Shown: piece after piece, positions 50,766 through 61,835 of the stretch
How the letters are laid out: the number at the start of each line of letters is the position of its first letter
Position numbering within the stretch: the first letter of the stretch is position 1
Source of the DNA: Prorocentrum cordatum
Lineage: Eukaryota > Sar > Dinophyceae > Prorocentrales > Prorocentraceae
Direction: 5' to 3'
Assembly: GCA_963575745.1 (NCBI GenBank)
Contig: CAUYUJ010017658.1
Location: forward strand, 5,001 to 69,000
DNA length: 64,000 nucleotides
Made by a program: the position numbers and the translations under genes
The notes under the pieces: model-generated
Told to the model about the DNA's origin: nothing
Databases searched by the model: none
What the model saw: only the letters and a program-made list of their open reading frames with translations

Positions 50766-51503
50766 TCAGCTCGCAAGCGTCCAATGGGGAGGTCGACTGG
50801 GAAGCGACGTGGAACCCGAATCGCTGGGTGACAAAGGGAGCATCGCGCCTTCACGTGCAGAGTAAGCCGAACAAGATAGCGCAACTGCAGCTGCAACATC
50901 TGTCAGCACGTCTATCTTGGATCCATGTGCAAGAGTACCCGGGACGGCAAAGAAATCAAGGGCCCGCGCCTTGGATTCAGAGGAGCTCGTGCACGTTAGC
51001 ACCACTGGAGCCCAAATGGTTGCGCCCAACGCCGTCGGCCAACCGGGCGCATCCAGATCGGCCGGGGTGATGTCCTCCTCCTCCTCGTCCAATGCAAATA
51101 GATCTTCCTTCCCCCGCCCCTTTTCCACGCGCAAGTTCGTACTGCGCAACGGTCCGCCTTCCTCCGCATACATCTGACGTCTTCGTTCTCCAGTGCGGGG
51201 CGACCGGATATCCTGGCCCTCTTCCAAGGCCGTTCTATACGACCACCTTTCGGACGACATGGAGGCTTGGGGGGTGGGGGAAGAACCGGCAGCTGGCAAA
51301 TGCGATGGGCGTGATGATGACGATGCTGGTGACGCGCCCTCGAGCTGGCGACAGCGCGCGATGGAGATGTTGCCCTGCGATGCCATGTCGCTATCGTCCC
51401 CGCTTTCGACCTCGCTCGGCCGATCCCACTGTCGATCTCGCAGGGTCGGGGCGCGCTGGATCGACGTCGCTACAGGTGTCAGAACCCAGTGCCGATCTCG
51501 CAT
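50766..51503 (-). CDS. Unrecognised reading frame, 245 aa
   Basis: Open frame with acidic and Ser-rich composition (MASQGNISIARCRQLEGASPASSSS; LFALDEEEEDITPADLD). I recognise no family. It lies between the two SL-headed retroelements and its 5' end reaches into the TCGAT repeat block. A second frame downstream (50899-50624, RETVEQADMDIDMRRQSW) may be its shifted continuation. It could be the N-terminal part of an older retroelement protein or a chance frame in GC-rich DNA. Confidence 0.3.
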   Translation of the reverse strand: MRDRHWVLTPVATSIQRAPTLRDRQWDRPSEVESGDDSDMASQGNISIARCRQLEGASPASSSSRPSHLPAAGSSPTPQASMSSERWSYRTALEEGQDIRSPRTGERRRQMYAEEGGPLRSTNLRVEKGRGKEDLFALDEEEEDITPADLDAPGWPTALGATIWAPVVLTCTSSSESKARALDFFAVPGTLAHGSKIDVLTDVAAAVALSCSAYSAREGAMLPLSPSDSGSTSLPSRPPHWTLAS

Positions 51504-51570
51504 CCGATCTCTTTATCGGTATCGCTATCGATCATACTATCGATACCTCGATCGATATCACAATCAACCT
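51385..51570. repeat. Degenerate TCGAT/CTATCGAT repeat, left part
   Basis: Short words CTATCGAT, TCGATCTCG and ATCGATATC recur. The same type of sequence resumes at 56833-56925, directly beyond element 2, so the block was split by that insertion. Confidence 0.65.
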
Positions 51571-51649
51571 CGCTGTCGATCCCACCTCTTCTTCGACGGG
51601 GGCACAGTTCGGAGTGGGTGCTGGCCGTGGCGTGCATCTCGAAGCCGGG

Positions 51650-54600
51650 AATCAGGGCTCGCCGTGGGCTGCTGGCTCTGTTTGTTGCAAGAAGGCGGTC
51701 GCCTCGGTGGGCGAGCATTCGAGCGCCCGAGTGGCTCTGGCTCGGCACCCCTTCGGTCGGGGGCTCCCATCTGCCCAGGGGCGTGCCCTGAGCACGGGCT
51801 GGCAGCGCCTCCAGGAGAGGGGGCGAGCTCGAGCCATCCTTCGGGTGCGAAAGACACTCTGTCTCCACAGCGCGGCAAGCCTAGGGCGCCGCCGCGCGGT
51901 CGCCCCAAAGCGCGTTTCGAAGACCTCCGACGGGGAAGCGAAGCGCATGGGGCGGCGGGCATTCAGCGCCGCAAACAAGGCATCAATGCAAGCAGCTCGC
52001 TTTAAAGAGGCCGTTGGAGAGTCAGGAGAAAGCGAAAGACAGGGGGGGGACCAGTGGGATCTCACTGGGTCACTGTGGGCACACATTTCGTCCTGGAGCC
52101 ATTTTCTCCAAATAGCTTCAAGGTGGGGGCATCTGGAATAATGATGATTCGAATCCGAATCAACAAAATCATCAGAACGCAACCAAAGACTCACCCCATA
52201 GGCTCGGAATGAAAGCGGGGAAAGTACATATGGAGCCTGTGATCAGCCTCAGCGGAGCAACGCCGATGCACATCGAGGTCGCATCGCAGACGGCCTCGAT
52301 CGACTGGCACATGCACTCAATCCCACGGGCAGTAGCGGCAGTGACAAGCTTCTGGGCTCGACGCGGGAGGCTGGCACGAACAAGCTCTGACTGCTGCATG
52401 GCGCGGATTTCAATGTGGAGTTTCTGTTGCAGCCGCGACGTGCCGCGAGCCAAACGCACGGGGGGCCCTAGATACCACTACCTCATCTTCCGCGCGTGCC
52501 CCGGGAAGGATGTCTCAATCCAGCCCTTGTGCCACCTAGAGGGGATATGCTCTAGGTTGCCCCTCGCCTCCCCCAGCTCCTCCAGAACTCCATAGACAAA
52601 CTGAAACCTTAAAAGCTGGCGAATCTGAGTGGCTCGTGAAACCGCCTCAGCGTCAACGAACTCCGCGCGGAATCCCAGGTCCTCCATTTTAGTGGCAATG
52701 TTGTAGGGGATGACGTTCCGAAGGCCAGAAATCAAACGCGTGGCGCTTTCACGATATTGGTGTATCAATTGGCGATCAGGCGGGTAAAGCTGGAGACGGA
52801 ATAGAAGCTTCGACAAGCACGTGGGCCGGAAAGCCAGCGCACTCTGGGCAATCCTTAGTCCGAGATGGCACGTTTGGTACACGCGCTCCGAAAATCCAGG
52901 ATCGGCGGCCAGACGTTCTCCGCCGCGCCTGGGCCGATCGGAAGCCCAAAGCAAACGGCCCAGGAACCGACTTGAATATCCGCGAACCGGCACGGCCGAA
53001 AGCCGGGCACTGTCGAGACCTCCGCGCAGTATCAGCTAGCACTTCGAAAAGTTCAGCCGAAGGTCAGCAGTGGGCAGGAGCTGCGCCATCGCAGACAGGA
53101 GCGGGTCTAGATCCGCGAGAACATTCAGCAGGCCAAACAGAAAGTCGTCCGCACACGCAAGATTGAAATATCCATGTTGCGAGCATCGATGACGTATCCA
53201 ACGCCGGAGGAGGTCAACTGCCAATGCGAAAAGGAACATCAATGCAGGACAACCTCGTTTAACCCCAGCCTCGATCAAACGAATATGGAACCTTCTCCCA
53301 CCCACCGTGATAACAGCAACATTGCCATCGTGCAGCATGCGAAAGAAGCGAACGACGAAGGCAGGCAACCCCATTACCTCCAACACGTGGAAGAGCAAGG
53401 CCTGAGGAAAGCTCAGGAAAGCCGACGCAAAGCCGGTCAGAAGAATGGCAGGAGCTCGCGTCGTCGCAGAGGTGCCGCACAAGCCCCCGCGCCTCCGCCC
53501 TCGCCACATTCTCGATCATGCCCCTACATCCAGAAAGTTTCTGTTCTTCCCCCATTAAGTCACGCGTGTGCTTCGCCGGAGAGACGGAGGCAGTCGCGAG
53601 CAACTTCACATCAGTATTGCTCATACTCAGTGGACGAGCGGAGGCGGGGGCGCGCGTCAGTGGGCAGCCAGGCTGGTCCAGCGGGCCAGCTCCCTTAGGA
53701 AGGAAGACAAGCAAAGTTCTAACTATGTCCGCAGGAAGCCGATCGACCTCCCCTGTGAACAGCGTCAGGTAGCAAGGGTACAGGGCGCGCGAGGCATCAG
53801 GGGACCTCAAAACTGCATATGAGACCCCGTCGGGGCCAGGGATGCTGTGGGGGCGCTCGCGTAGCATGTCAAACCAAGATGCGTAGTCAACTTTCCATTC
53901 GGCATCGATGGGGAGTGAAGGAAGCCTCTGAATCGGTGGGTTGATTTCGTTCCAAAGCGACTCTGGAACCAAAGAAAGATGAGGGGTCCGAGCCCAGTGA
54001 TCACCCAAGACAATGGCCGATTCCTCGAAAGGTCCCACAGGGGCTACCAGCGGCATCCGCGACAGCCCCAATATAAGTCCTGCTGCGAACCCTCCTCCGC
54101 GACAGCTTGCGGCGGCGAAGACGGGCAGCGAGAGCACGTCGGCGCATGCCATCCAAGTCAGCTTGCATCAAATCCTTTTCCTCCTCCTCCAACACCATCC
54201 GATCGAGGCAGTGCGCGTGCTGTGTTATACCGCGCAGGTTCACGCAGGCGCACTCCTTATCAAAGTGGGCCTCCAGCCGCGGGTATGCAATAATTGCTGA
54301 GCGTGCGCGGCGGGAGTCGTGCATCATGGCCGCACGGAGCGCAGACATCGCCCAGGAGTGCCTCTCCTGGCGCGCGCGAGCCTCGCGCGCACGCGCAGAC
54401 TGCCGAGCAGAGTGGCCGGCCTCCAAAAACATCTCCTTGGCCAGAGAAAGGGGCCTCCAAGCGTCCCAAGACTCAGGAGTAGTCCCCGAGAGCGTCTCCG
54501 CACCCTGACTGAATTCAGTCAGCCCAACAATCCACGGAAGAAAGATGGGCTGCCTGGGATCGGGTCGGGAACCTCTCGGTCGTAGACTGACGCGGGATGT

Positions 54601-55400
54601 GGTCACTCGGCATCGCAGAGCGTAGAGCGCCAATAATGGAAGTAGAAGTGCCAAATCTCTGATCAAGGCAGGCGGCAACGAGGTGTAGAGGCGATCCAGA
54701 CGGGCAGTTTGCGCGACTGCGCGCCCCCTTCTTCCCCTTCGGGTGTTTCGATTTTGGTGCGATTCAGTGAACCGAAGGAAAAAACGAAAATACAATCTAG
54801 AATGACGGCGATGCACAGGAGCAAGCCCACCTCCATCGCCAGCAAAACGACCCTCCCCCCAAAACACAGAATCCCAAGCACCCAGGAGAAGAATACGAGA
54901 GAGATCCTCATCTCCACCAGGCAGGCAGCGAGCAGCGCCACCCTGGAGAATGCGTCGGGCTCCAACATGCAGGGCAGACGTGCCCGAAGTATCAGGCACG
55001 TGCATATTGTGCGCAATCAACTGGCCGCGCTGACCCCTGAGCTGATTCTTGATGATCCCCCCCGCGATCAGTTACGAGTGCTCGACTGCGGTGAGACAAA
55101 ATGGGAAGGAGTGCGACAAGGCCGCGACGATGCCGCCTTCGCTGGACGAGCCAGGCGCGAATGAAGGTGCAAAAGCGTGGCGAGGTAATTCGCGCCCCAA
55201 TTCAGCAATGTCACCCTTGTGGACATGAGTCTCCTGAGCTGCTGTAATGTCTTGTGCGCTGCGCAATCGCATGGATGTGATGTATCGAGCCGAGGCCCTC
55301 CATGTAGTGTTTCTGACTGAGGCGAAGTGCGCATCTGTGCTCCATGGGCAGAGAGACAACGCGGACGGGGGAAGAAATGGGAAAGAAGAAGACAAGGGGG
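51650..55400 (-). pseudogene. Element 2 ORF2 remnant: endonuclease, RT and zinc finger fragments
   Basis: Ordered fragments in changing minus-strand frames. Endonuclease: AAQETHVHKGDIAELG and SEGGIVAALS at about 55330-55120, then RLDRLYTSLPPALIRD at about 54720-54660. RT: SIPGPDGVSYAVLR at about 53850-53800, ARPLSMSNTDVKLLA at about 53640-53600, VKRGCPALMFLFALAVDLL with the catalytic LACADDFLFGL at about 53270-53130. An RT thumb region lies at 52993-52478, and a Cys/His finger (HHYSRCPHLEAIW) at about 52130-52090. At least five frame changes separate them, so it is inactive. Confidence 0.75.
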
Positions 55401-55503
55401 GAGAAGGGGCAGGAAGGTTGGGGACATCGCCGTGCTCGCAGCCCTCTTCAGCGCGAATAGGGGCGGCGAGGCTGAATGGCCGCGGCTGCTTGCATTTCCG
55501 GAA

Positions 55504-56358
55504 TCAAAGAAAATATCCCAACTTCAACGAAGATATCGTGATCGCATTCACAAGAGGCAGCCCCAGCCGCATCGACTTGCACCTAAACAGCTGGCGCGGG
55601 GCCACGTCGGCGCCGCGTGTTGCGCGAAGATCCCCCGATGCCTGCGCTGCCGCCGTCGCGCCTAGGGGCGGGCGGGGGCCTGCGTCAACAACGATCGAAC
55701 CTTTCCAAGCGACAAGAATAGCTGCCTCGAGATAATATCGAAGTCTCGGCGCAAGCGGAGGGAAAGAGGGGCGCCAGGGTAGATGGGGGTCGGGCGTAGT
55801 CCATGCACCATCTGAACGCGCAGAATTATCTAATAATGAACTGGCAGCACTCGCGTGTTCAAACAAGAACGAAACCTTCTTCGAGAGACCGAAAGCACGA
55901 ATAAGGATATGGCCGCGAGCAGATTGCGGAGCAAACTGGGCGACGCACCGAACGCCGACCTCCTTGATATCGGCAATTAGAAGTGGGCGCGGAAAGCCTA
56001 AGAGCGCAAGCTTGCAGGCACCATTCTGCAGGCGCTCACTCTGGTTGCCCCGGTCTCTGTGCGCAGCAGTGCGCGAGGAGGACGAGGGGGAAGACGTGGC
56101 GGCCTGCTCGGCAATGCTCTCCAGCTTCTTGTCGGCGGACCTCTGGGCTTCCTGCGGCGCAGACAACTGCTGCGCGATGTCGGCACACTTGGCATCAAAA
56201 CTGGCGTCGATCTCGGATTGAGACGTGCTAGTGTCCATGAGCTCGTGTGGCGACGAAAAGTCCATCCTGAGCGCCTCGATCTTCGCGTCCTGTTGCTTGA
56301 ACGAGTGGTGAAGGTCATGATGTGCTTGGGCGCGCCGTTGGTTGGTGTCCCTAGACAT
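55504..56358 (-). CDS. Element 2 ORF1-like protein, 284 aa
   Basis: Starts at ATG 56358 (MSRDTNQRRAQAHHDLHHSF). The N-terminal third is charged and heptad-like (FKQQDAKIEALRMDF, AQRSADKKLESIAEQAA), suggesting a coiled coil. It is followed by a Ser-rich linker and a compact segment NGACKLALLGFPRPLLIADIK then KVSFLFEHASAASSLL, which resembles the small RNA-binding-type domain of dinoflagellate retroelement ORF1 proteins as I know them. It lacks the RanBP2-like finger of element 1. The last 100 residues may be out of the original frame. Confidence 0.5.
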   Translation of the reverse strand: MSRDTNQRRAQAHHDLHHSFKQQDAKIEALRMDFSSPHELMDTSTSQSEIDASFDAKCADIAQQLSAPQEAQRSADKKLESIAEQAATSSPSSSSRTAAHRDRGNQSERLQNGACKLALLGFPRPLLIADIKEVGVRCVAQFAPQSARGHILIRAFGLSKKVSFLFEHASAASSLLDNSARSDGAWTTPDPHLPWRPSFPPLAPRLRYYLEAAILVAWKGSIVVDAGPRPPLGATAAAQASGDLRATRGADVAPRQLFRCKSMRLGLPLVNAITISSLKLGYFL

Positions 56359-56780
56359 CGGAGTGAGCTGGCTGGTCAGCTTGTTGCATCGGGTGATCGA
56401 TCCTTGTACCGACGCTCTCAGATTGACGACATCTGGATTATTTTGGTCGCATCATTTGATTGTGGCTCTGCTAGCTCGCAGTGGTCACCTGCAGCTTAGA
56501 CGCGACACCTTCACCATATTGCAAACGTTCACGGCGAACATCGGGATTGCGACTGGCGGAACGTGTCTGAGAAGTCGAATCCGAAGATTCACTGCAGCCT
56601 CCAGACCGTCGCTCCCCCCCCCATGGCGGCTGACTGAAAACAAAGGGACCGAAGAGCGAAACATAGCGGTACGGCTTCACCAAGAGCTCACACAATCGCG
56701 GTGGGGTGCGGAGCCTGTGTCGCGGGCCAGTCCAGCCGCCACCACGGGAACGGTCCTGCACCACCTCGAGAGATGTGTTA

Positions 56781-56817
56781 CTTGAGCCAACATGGCTTGA
56801 GCCGCAATGGCTACGGA
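56781..56817 (-). other. Tandem relict spliced leaders at the 5' end of element 2
   Basis: On the minus strand the outer copy (56817-56796) matches the 22-nt SL at 20 positions: TCCGTAGCC, then ATTGCGGCTCAAG. It is followed without a gap by CCATGTTGGCTCAAG (56795-56781), which is the last 15 nt of the SL with one change. The inner copy starts exactly after the internal TAG of the SL, the acceptor used when a captured SL is trans-spliced again. Confidence 0.9.
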
Positions 56818-56925
56818 CGCTGTCGATTCCACGTTTGCTCTCACTACTCATCCCATTCTAGCGATCTCGTTGTCGATCTCACTATCGACTTCACTATCGA
56901 TACCAAGGCAAGACACCCCTGGGCA
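56818..56925. repeat. Degenerate TCGAT repeat, right part, including TSD copy
   Basis: Begins with the target duplicate and continues as GATCTCG, TTGTCGATCTC and ACTATCGATACC words, the continuation of the block at 51385-51570. Confidence 0.65.
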
Positions 56926-57319
56926 CTGCCCGCCCACCGCCGACGGAACACCGACGGGACACCACAAAACACCACAGCAGGACAGTCCTGGCCACCGCGC
57001 GCCCACCAGGGGCGGGAGGGCGGTCCACTGCATCCGAATCGCCCCAGTGACGGCGGGGTCATTCCTTTCGCGCGCCCACGCAACTTCGCCTCGCCCGCGC
57101 GCGCGACACGACGATTTTCCGGTGGGGGGCTCCCCTATCCACAGCGATCTCACCCCCTCCGAATTCCTGAACGTCCTGCGGTGGTGGGTCTTTGATTGAA
57201 GAACCAGCGCTCCACGTCTCACTTACTCACTAACGCACCAGCTCCTCTCGCTCCTCCCTCCTTCCATCACTGCCCCTGCCCTCCGCATGTCAACCAATTC
57301 GGCACACCTCCCACGCGCA

Positions 57320-58330
57320 TCGTGACGGCAACGGGAGCTTCACCGAGGCACCAGAGGCGACGTTCGCATGCGTCTGCACCACCCAGTGCAGCGCTTCGTG
57401 GCTTCATAGGGAGCCCCCGAAGGTCACAGAGGCGACATTCGCATGCGTCTCCCCCTCCCAACACACTGCTTCGTGACCCCATAGGGAGCTCCACCGAAGG
57501 CCCCAGAGGCGACGTTCGCATGTATTTCCCCCGCCAAGTACAACTTGTCGTGGCACCATCGGGAACTCGACCGAAGGCTGCAGCGGCGACGTTCGTAGCC
57601 GTTCCCCCTACCCAGCACAGCGTTGTCTAACACCACACGGGGCTCCACCGAAGGCCCCGGAGGCGACGTTCGCAGGCGCATCCTCCACCCAGTACGGCGT
57701 CTCGTAACCCCATAGGGAACTCCGCCGAAGGCCCCAGAGGCGACGTGATAATGCTGTTCCCCGCGCCCACTATAACGTTTCGTGCCCCCATAACGAGCTC
57801 CACCGAAGGCCCCAGATACGACGTTCGCATGCGTCTCCCCCGCCCAATACGACGCTTCGTGGTCCCATAGGGAGCTCCACCGAAGGCACCAGAGGCGTCG
57901 TTCGCATGCTGTCCCCCCCACCCAGCACGGCGCTTCGTGACCCCATGGGGAGCTCCACCGAAAGCCCCAGAGGCAACGTGCGCATGCTGTCTCCCCCGCC
58001 CTGTATAACGCTTCGTGACCCCATCGGGGCTCCACCGGAAGCCCCAGAGGCGACGTGCGCATGCGCCCCCCCTGCCCAGCGCAGCGTCTCGTGACCCCAT
58101 AGGGAGCTCCACCGAAACCCCCACTGGCCCCGGCTGCGCGCGTCTCCCCCGTCCAGCACGGCGTTTTGTGACCCCCGAGGGAGTTCCACCGGAAACCCCA
58201 GTGTCCACGGCTGCGTGCGTCTACCCCGCCAACATACCGTTTCGTGGATCATCGGGAGCTCCACCGAAGGCCCCACTGGCCGCGGCCGCATGCGACTCAC
58301 TCACCCATGACCGCACACCCCTCACGCGCT
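57320..58330. repeat. ~77-bp minisatellite, about 13 units
   Basis: Each unit contains GGGAGCTCCACCGAAGGCC, AGAGGCGACGTTCGCATGC, a CCCCCGCCCA stretch and CGCTTCGTGACCCC. Unit lengths vary between about 74 and 79 bp. The minus strand stays open in overlapping frames and would encode repeats like VELPMGSRDAVLGGG, but the frame changes between units and no start or family is evident. Confidence 0.85.
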
Positions 58331-58804
58331 TCGTGGCCTCGTCAGTGCGGGGTCCCAATATACACACCACCACCAGGCGGCCGTAGGAAAGGAACAAATC
58401 CTGCGCGCGACCGCCCTGACAGGATGGACCACCCCGTCGGGAATGTGATGCACCACCCAGAAGTATACAGCACGTGAAGCTGTTTTTCTCTTGCGCGTGC
58501 AACCGCGTACCCAAATGACGCTGCACACGCGACATGTCATTACCGCGAGATTTGGCGCACCCTGCAACCCACCGCCAAAACAATAATCCGATCAATCGCC
58601 ATGACAGAAAACGTAGCCGCGGCGGTGATGTACACGCGTGGGCCCCGGATTAAGGCGCTCAACCGAAATCGGTACCCACAACGCGGCACTCACAACTGCA
58701 TATGGCTGGGTCCTTCGCCTGGGTGCTCTGTTGACCGCCCTGGAACCAGAAAGCTGCCCCCGAAAACCGAAACCTGCGACCTGCAACCTGCGAGTCTCCT
58801 GTTT

Positions 58805-59011
58805 GGACGCCCGAAATGGGTACCGAAAGAGTGGGTACAATGCCCAACAGCAAATGTTGTCCCAAACCAACAGCGGCCGCTGTTGGGCAGGCGGCCTCCT
58901 GTCTCGAATGGACACAGGCCGCAGCGGCGTGGACATCGAGCCCTGTTCAAAATGAACAAGATCCGCTGTTGGGCATTGTACCCATTCTTTCAGTACCCAT
59001 TTCGTGCGTGC
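58805..59011. mobile_element. 207-bp foldback element, copy 3
   Basis: Left end GGACGCCCGAAATGGGTACC. The right end has two changes (TACCCATTTCGTGCGTGC). Same internal order of palindromes and exactly the same length as copies 1 and 2. Confidence 0.85.
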
Positions 59012-59019
59012 AGATCCTG

Positions 59020-60030
59020 GGCTCCAGCCTGCGACTTTCCCGGGCTCCCTCCACTCCTCCTCGCAAATGTGCCCTGGCCTGGTCGGGCAGCTTGGAGTTC
59101 CGCTTGGAAGCCAGCTCGCCGAGCAGCGCAGCCCCCCGCGCCTCGGGGGGGCGGGAGAAGGGGCGGGGGGGCGGGGGGATGCGGGGGGGGCTCTGGGGAG
59201 GGAGGGGAACAAGAGCCCTCTTCCTTCGACTCGGGCAAGGAGCGGGCCCCTGCTCCCGTCGGCTGATTCACCCGGAGGGAGCTGGTCAGAGAGCCCTGCC
59301 AGGGCAGGTGCAGGGCGTTTTTGTGCTGCGAACGTGGAATGACAAAACAGACAGCTGGATACAGATGCTCCCTCCGTATAATCCGATGGAGGGGGGGAGG
59401 AGGGAAACAAAGAGGACAAGGGAGGAGGATCGAAGATCGGGAATCGACATTTTGGGGGGTCTTTCGTCCATGGGCCTCTGGGATGCGTCTCGTCGTCACG
59501 GCCGGATCCGCCTTGGAATTCTGGCCAAAGCTTGTTCGTGGACCGAATCCCAGGGGCCGACTTCTGTGGTCTCGGGGGAGGGCGGAAACAAGAGGATTGA
59601 GCAGGCGTAGTGGGAAAAGAGGCTCTGTGGGGAAGAAAGGGATACTCAATGTGAGAAGACAAAGGTCCTGAGGAAAACCATCCTGAAGGCACTCGCGGGG
59701 TCACACAAGGGTGCTGCGACAGACCGTGGGGTGGACTCGGCATCCCCAACGACCTCACCGCACGGTCCGTCACTGCGCGGTTTTGGGACCTTTGAGGCCC
59801 CAACCGCCCCAAACTCGGGTCGGGCGAAAGGGGGGGATAGCAAAGGGGGGGGTTGAGAATCAGCTCACGTGGCTGATTTTCCCGGCGCCTCCCGGCGCCG
59901 GAGGCGGCCATGTATTGAGGAATAGGCCCCTCGGTGAGGCCGAAACCAGCTGCATGCAGCAAATTTCGTAACCCCCCCTTTCCCAATCCCAGGGTGTATT
60001 GCAACATCGTTGACGCTGTTTGGGTCTACT
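59020..60030. other. Gene-free stretch
   Basis: Contains a G-rich patch (59140-59210) and long frames on both strands, none with recognisable content. A 471-aa minus frame passes through it and through the 207-bp foldback, so it is not credible as a gene. Confidence 0.45.
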
Positions 60031-60037
60031 CTGGTCC

Positions 60038-60178
60038 TCGACCTCCTCCTCCTCCTCCTCCTCCTCCTCTTCTTCCTCCTCCTCCTCCTCCTCCTCGACC
60101 TCCTCTTCCTCCTGTCCCCCTCCTCCTCCTCCTCCTCCTGCTGCTGCTCCTCCTCCTCCTCCTCCTCCTGCTTCGGGG
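60038..60178. repeat. CTC/CCT microsatellite
   Basis: About 140 bp of CTC/CCT with TCTTC and GCTGCTG interruptions. Confidence 0.9.
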
Positions 60179-60339
60179 GCGGCAGCGTCTAGGCCCCAGC
60201 AAACTCTTCCCCCCTTCCTTCCCTCCCCGCTCCCTGCCAGCCCACAATCCACATCCCCTCCCCTTCAACCCTTCCTTCCTTCCGTCCTTCCTTTGATGGG
60301 CGTGTTTTCCACCACCACCACCATAAGTTGGAGGGGGGG

Positions 60340-60465
60340 TCCTCCTCCTCCTCCTGACCCTCCTCCTCCTCCTCCTCCTCTCCGTTTTTCTCCTCCTTTC
60401 CCTCCACCTCCTCCTCTTCCTCCTCCTTCTCCTCCTCGCCCTCCTCCTCCTTCCCCCCTGTGGTG
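60340..60465. repeat. CCT/CTC microsatellite
   Basis: Second CCT-rich cluster, interrupted by CTTTCCCTCC and TTCTC words. Confidence 0.85.
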
Positions 60466-60599
60466 GAAAACAGGCTCATCATCCTTCCTTTTTTCCTCTC
60501 TCCCCCTCCCTTGCGGGTTGGGTGCCAGCGCGACGCCGCCGTGCGTCGCGCAGCAGCGGAGCAGCACCTCTCGCGCACCGAGGCAGGGGAAGGGGGGAA

Positions 60600-61070
60600 A
60601 TGAGAAGAACAGGGGGGAATGGATGGGAAGAGGGAGAACATTGTTGTTATCAGTGGGCCCCCGAACGCACATAGAGACGTCCAGGGAACAACAACGGTAA
60701 TACTGGAGGCTACGGTTGGGGAAATGACGGGGGCAAGGAGCGGAAAGAAGGGGATGAGGCGCGTGAGAGAGGACGGAACGAAAACACGGGGAGGGGAGGA
60801 TGAGTAATACGGATCAGGGACAGGGAATAATAACGAGTGGAAGGGAAGAGTGAAACAAGATATGCGTAGTGGATGGGGAAGGAAGGGAAGGGATGACCGG
60901 TTGGAGAAAAAGGGGGGGAGGGGGGAGATGGCATGTGGGGGAAGAGGAAAGGGCCACTGAGGAGGAAACAGGGGGGATTACTCCGACGGTGAGGCCCCGC
61001 ATGATAGTCTCTTTGCGGTGCCCCTCGTTTCCTCCTCGTCGCTTTGGCGGAGGCGTCCGCCAGCCCTTTG
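60600..61070. repeat. Purine-rich GGGAA tract
   Basis: G/A-rich on the plus strand (GGGAAGG, GGGGAGGGGGGAG) without a fixed unit. It ends before the next CTC tract. Confidence 0.5.
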
Positions 61071-61074
61071 ACGC

Positions 61075-61172
61075 GCCTCCTCCTCCTCCTCGTCCTCTTC
61101 GACAACCGTCTCGTCCGTCACCTCCTCCTCCTCCTCCTCCTCCTCTTTCTCCCTCCTCCTCCTCGCCGCCCT
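61075..61172. repeat. CTC microsatellite
   Basis: CTC units with TCGTC and CGTC interruptions. Confidence 0.85.
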
Positions 61173-61639
61173 ACCCACGATTCTTCTCTTATCCTCCTCC
61201 TGCCTGTTTTCCCCATGCGTCCCCTTTGGCCCCTGACCAAAGTAAATCGACTTTCCTCGGCGCCGATGCGGCATGCGCGCGTTATCCGATGGCCGAGCCG
61301 TTGGGGGAGCCCCGTGGGCGAGGCCGTTGGAGCAATCCCGCGACGCGGTTGGGGCGCGGGGGCCAGCCGTCGGGACAACGCCCAGGTCTCGAGCGAATCG
61401 CGACCGCACTCCGGCGGCAGGCTGCTTGAAGTCCAGCTCTGCCGCGAACTCCTCCGCCTCATCCCTGGGGTTCACCGCTCTCTCGTAGAACTCTTCGCGC
61501 GCTCTCCGCAGGGGCGCCGGCGGCCCGCGCTCCAGGAAGTCTCGGCAATAATACATTTGCCGGCGACCAACTCGGCTTATGACGCCCCGGAGGAGGCAAA
61601 CAGCTAAAACGCCCGGCTTTATTCTAAGTTTGAAATCGC

Positions 61640-61835
61640 GATGAACAAATATGACTTCAACGAACTCACGAAATACAAGTGTGAGAACGTGACCACAATA
61701 AAAAACGAAATCCGATGCGGCCGTAAACGGAAGTGCGAATGTAACGAACATCCGAAATGCAAGTGCGACTTCGGCGGGAAATGGAAATGCAAATGTGACT
61801 TCGGCGACGAACGGAAGTGCATATTCGCCCAGATG
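61640..61835. repeat. GGAAATGCAAATGTGACTTCGGC minisatellite (decayed)
   Basis: Units of about 30 bp with AAATGCAAGTGCGACTTCGG, GAAATGGAAATGCAAATG and ACGGAAGTGC variants become less similar to the left. The plus frame is Cys/Lys-rich (KCKCDFGGKWKCKCDFG) but follows the repeat and shows no start context or family. Confidence 0.65.

Larger units (their letters stand above)
51571..56832 (-). mobile_element. Decayed SL-headed non-LTR retrotransposon (element 2)
   Basis: The body spans about 51586-56817, flanked by CGCTGTCGATCCCAC (51571-51585) and CGCTGTCGATTCCAC (56818-56832), a 15-bp target duplication with one change. On the minus strand it starts with a tandem of SL copies, then ORF1 (56358-55504), then endonuclease and RT fragments in shifting frames down to a finger near 52100. 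The flanking TCGAT repeat block stops exactly at both borders, supporting the limits. The SL-proximal sequence, ORF1 and RT differ from element 1, so it is a separate family. Confidence 0.75.

Noticed and set aside
57424-58300. Minus-strand frames of 176-212 aa with VELPMGSRD-type repeats
   Set aside because: They follow the minisatellite units and shift frame from unit to unit; no start context or family.
57320-58330. CRISPR-like array
   Set aside because: Units are contiguous and related throughout, with no unique spacers, no short constant repeat and no cas genes; the genome is eukaryotic.
58592-60007. 471-aa minus-strand reading frame
   Set aside because: It runs straight through the 207-bp foldback element and GC-rich repeats and has no recognisable domain.
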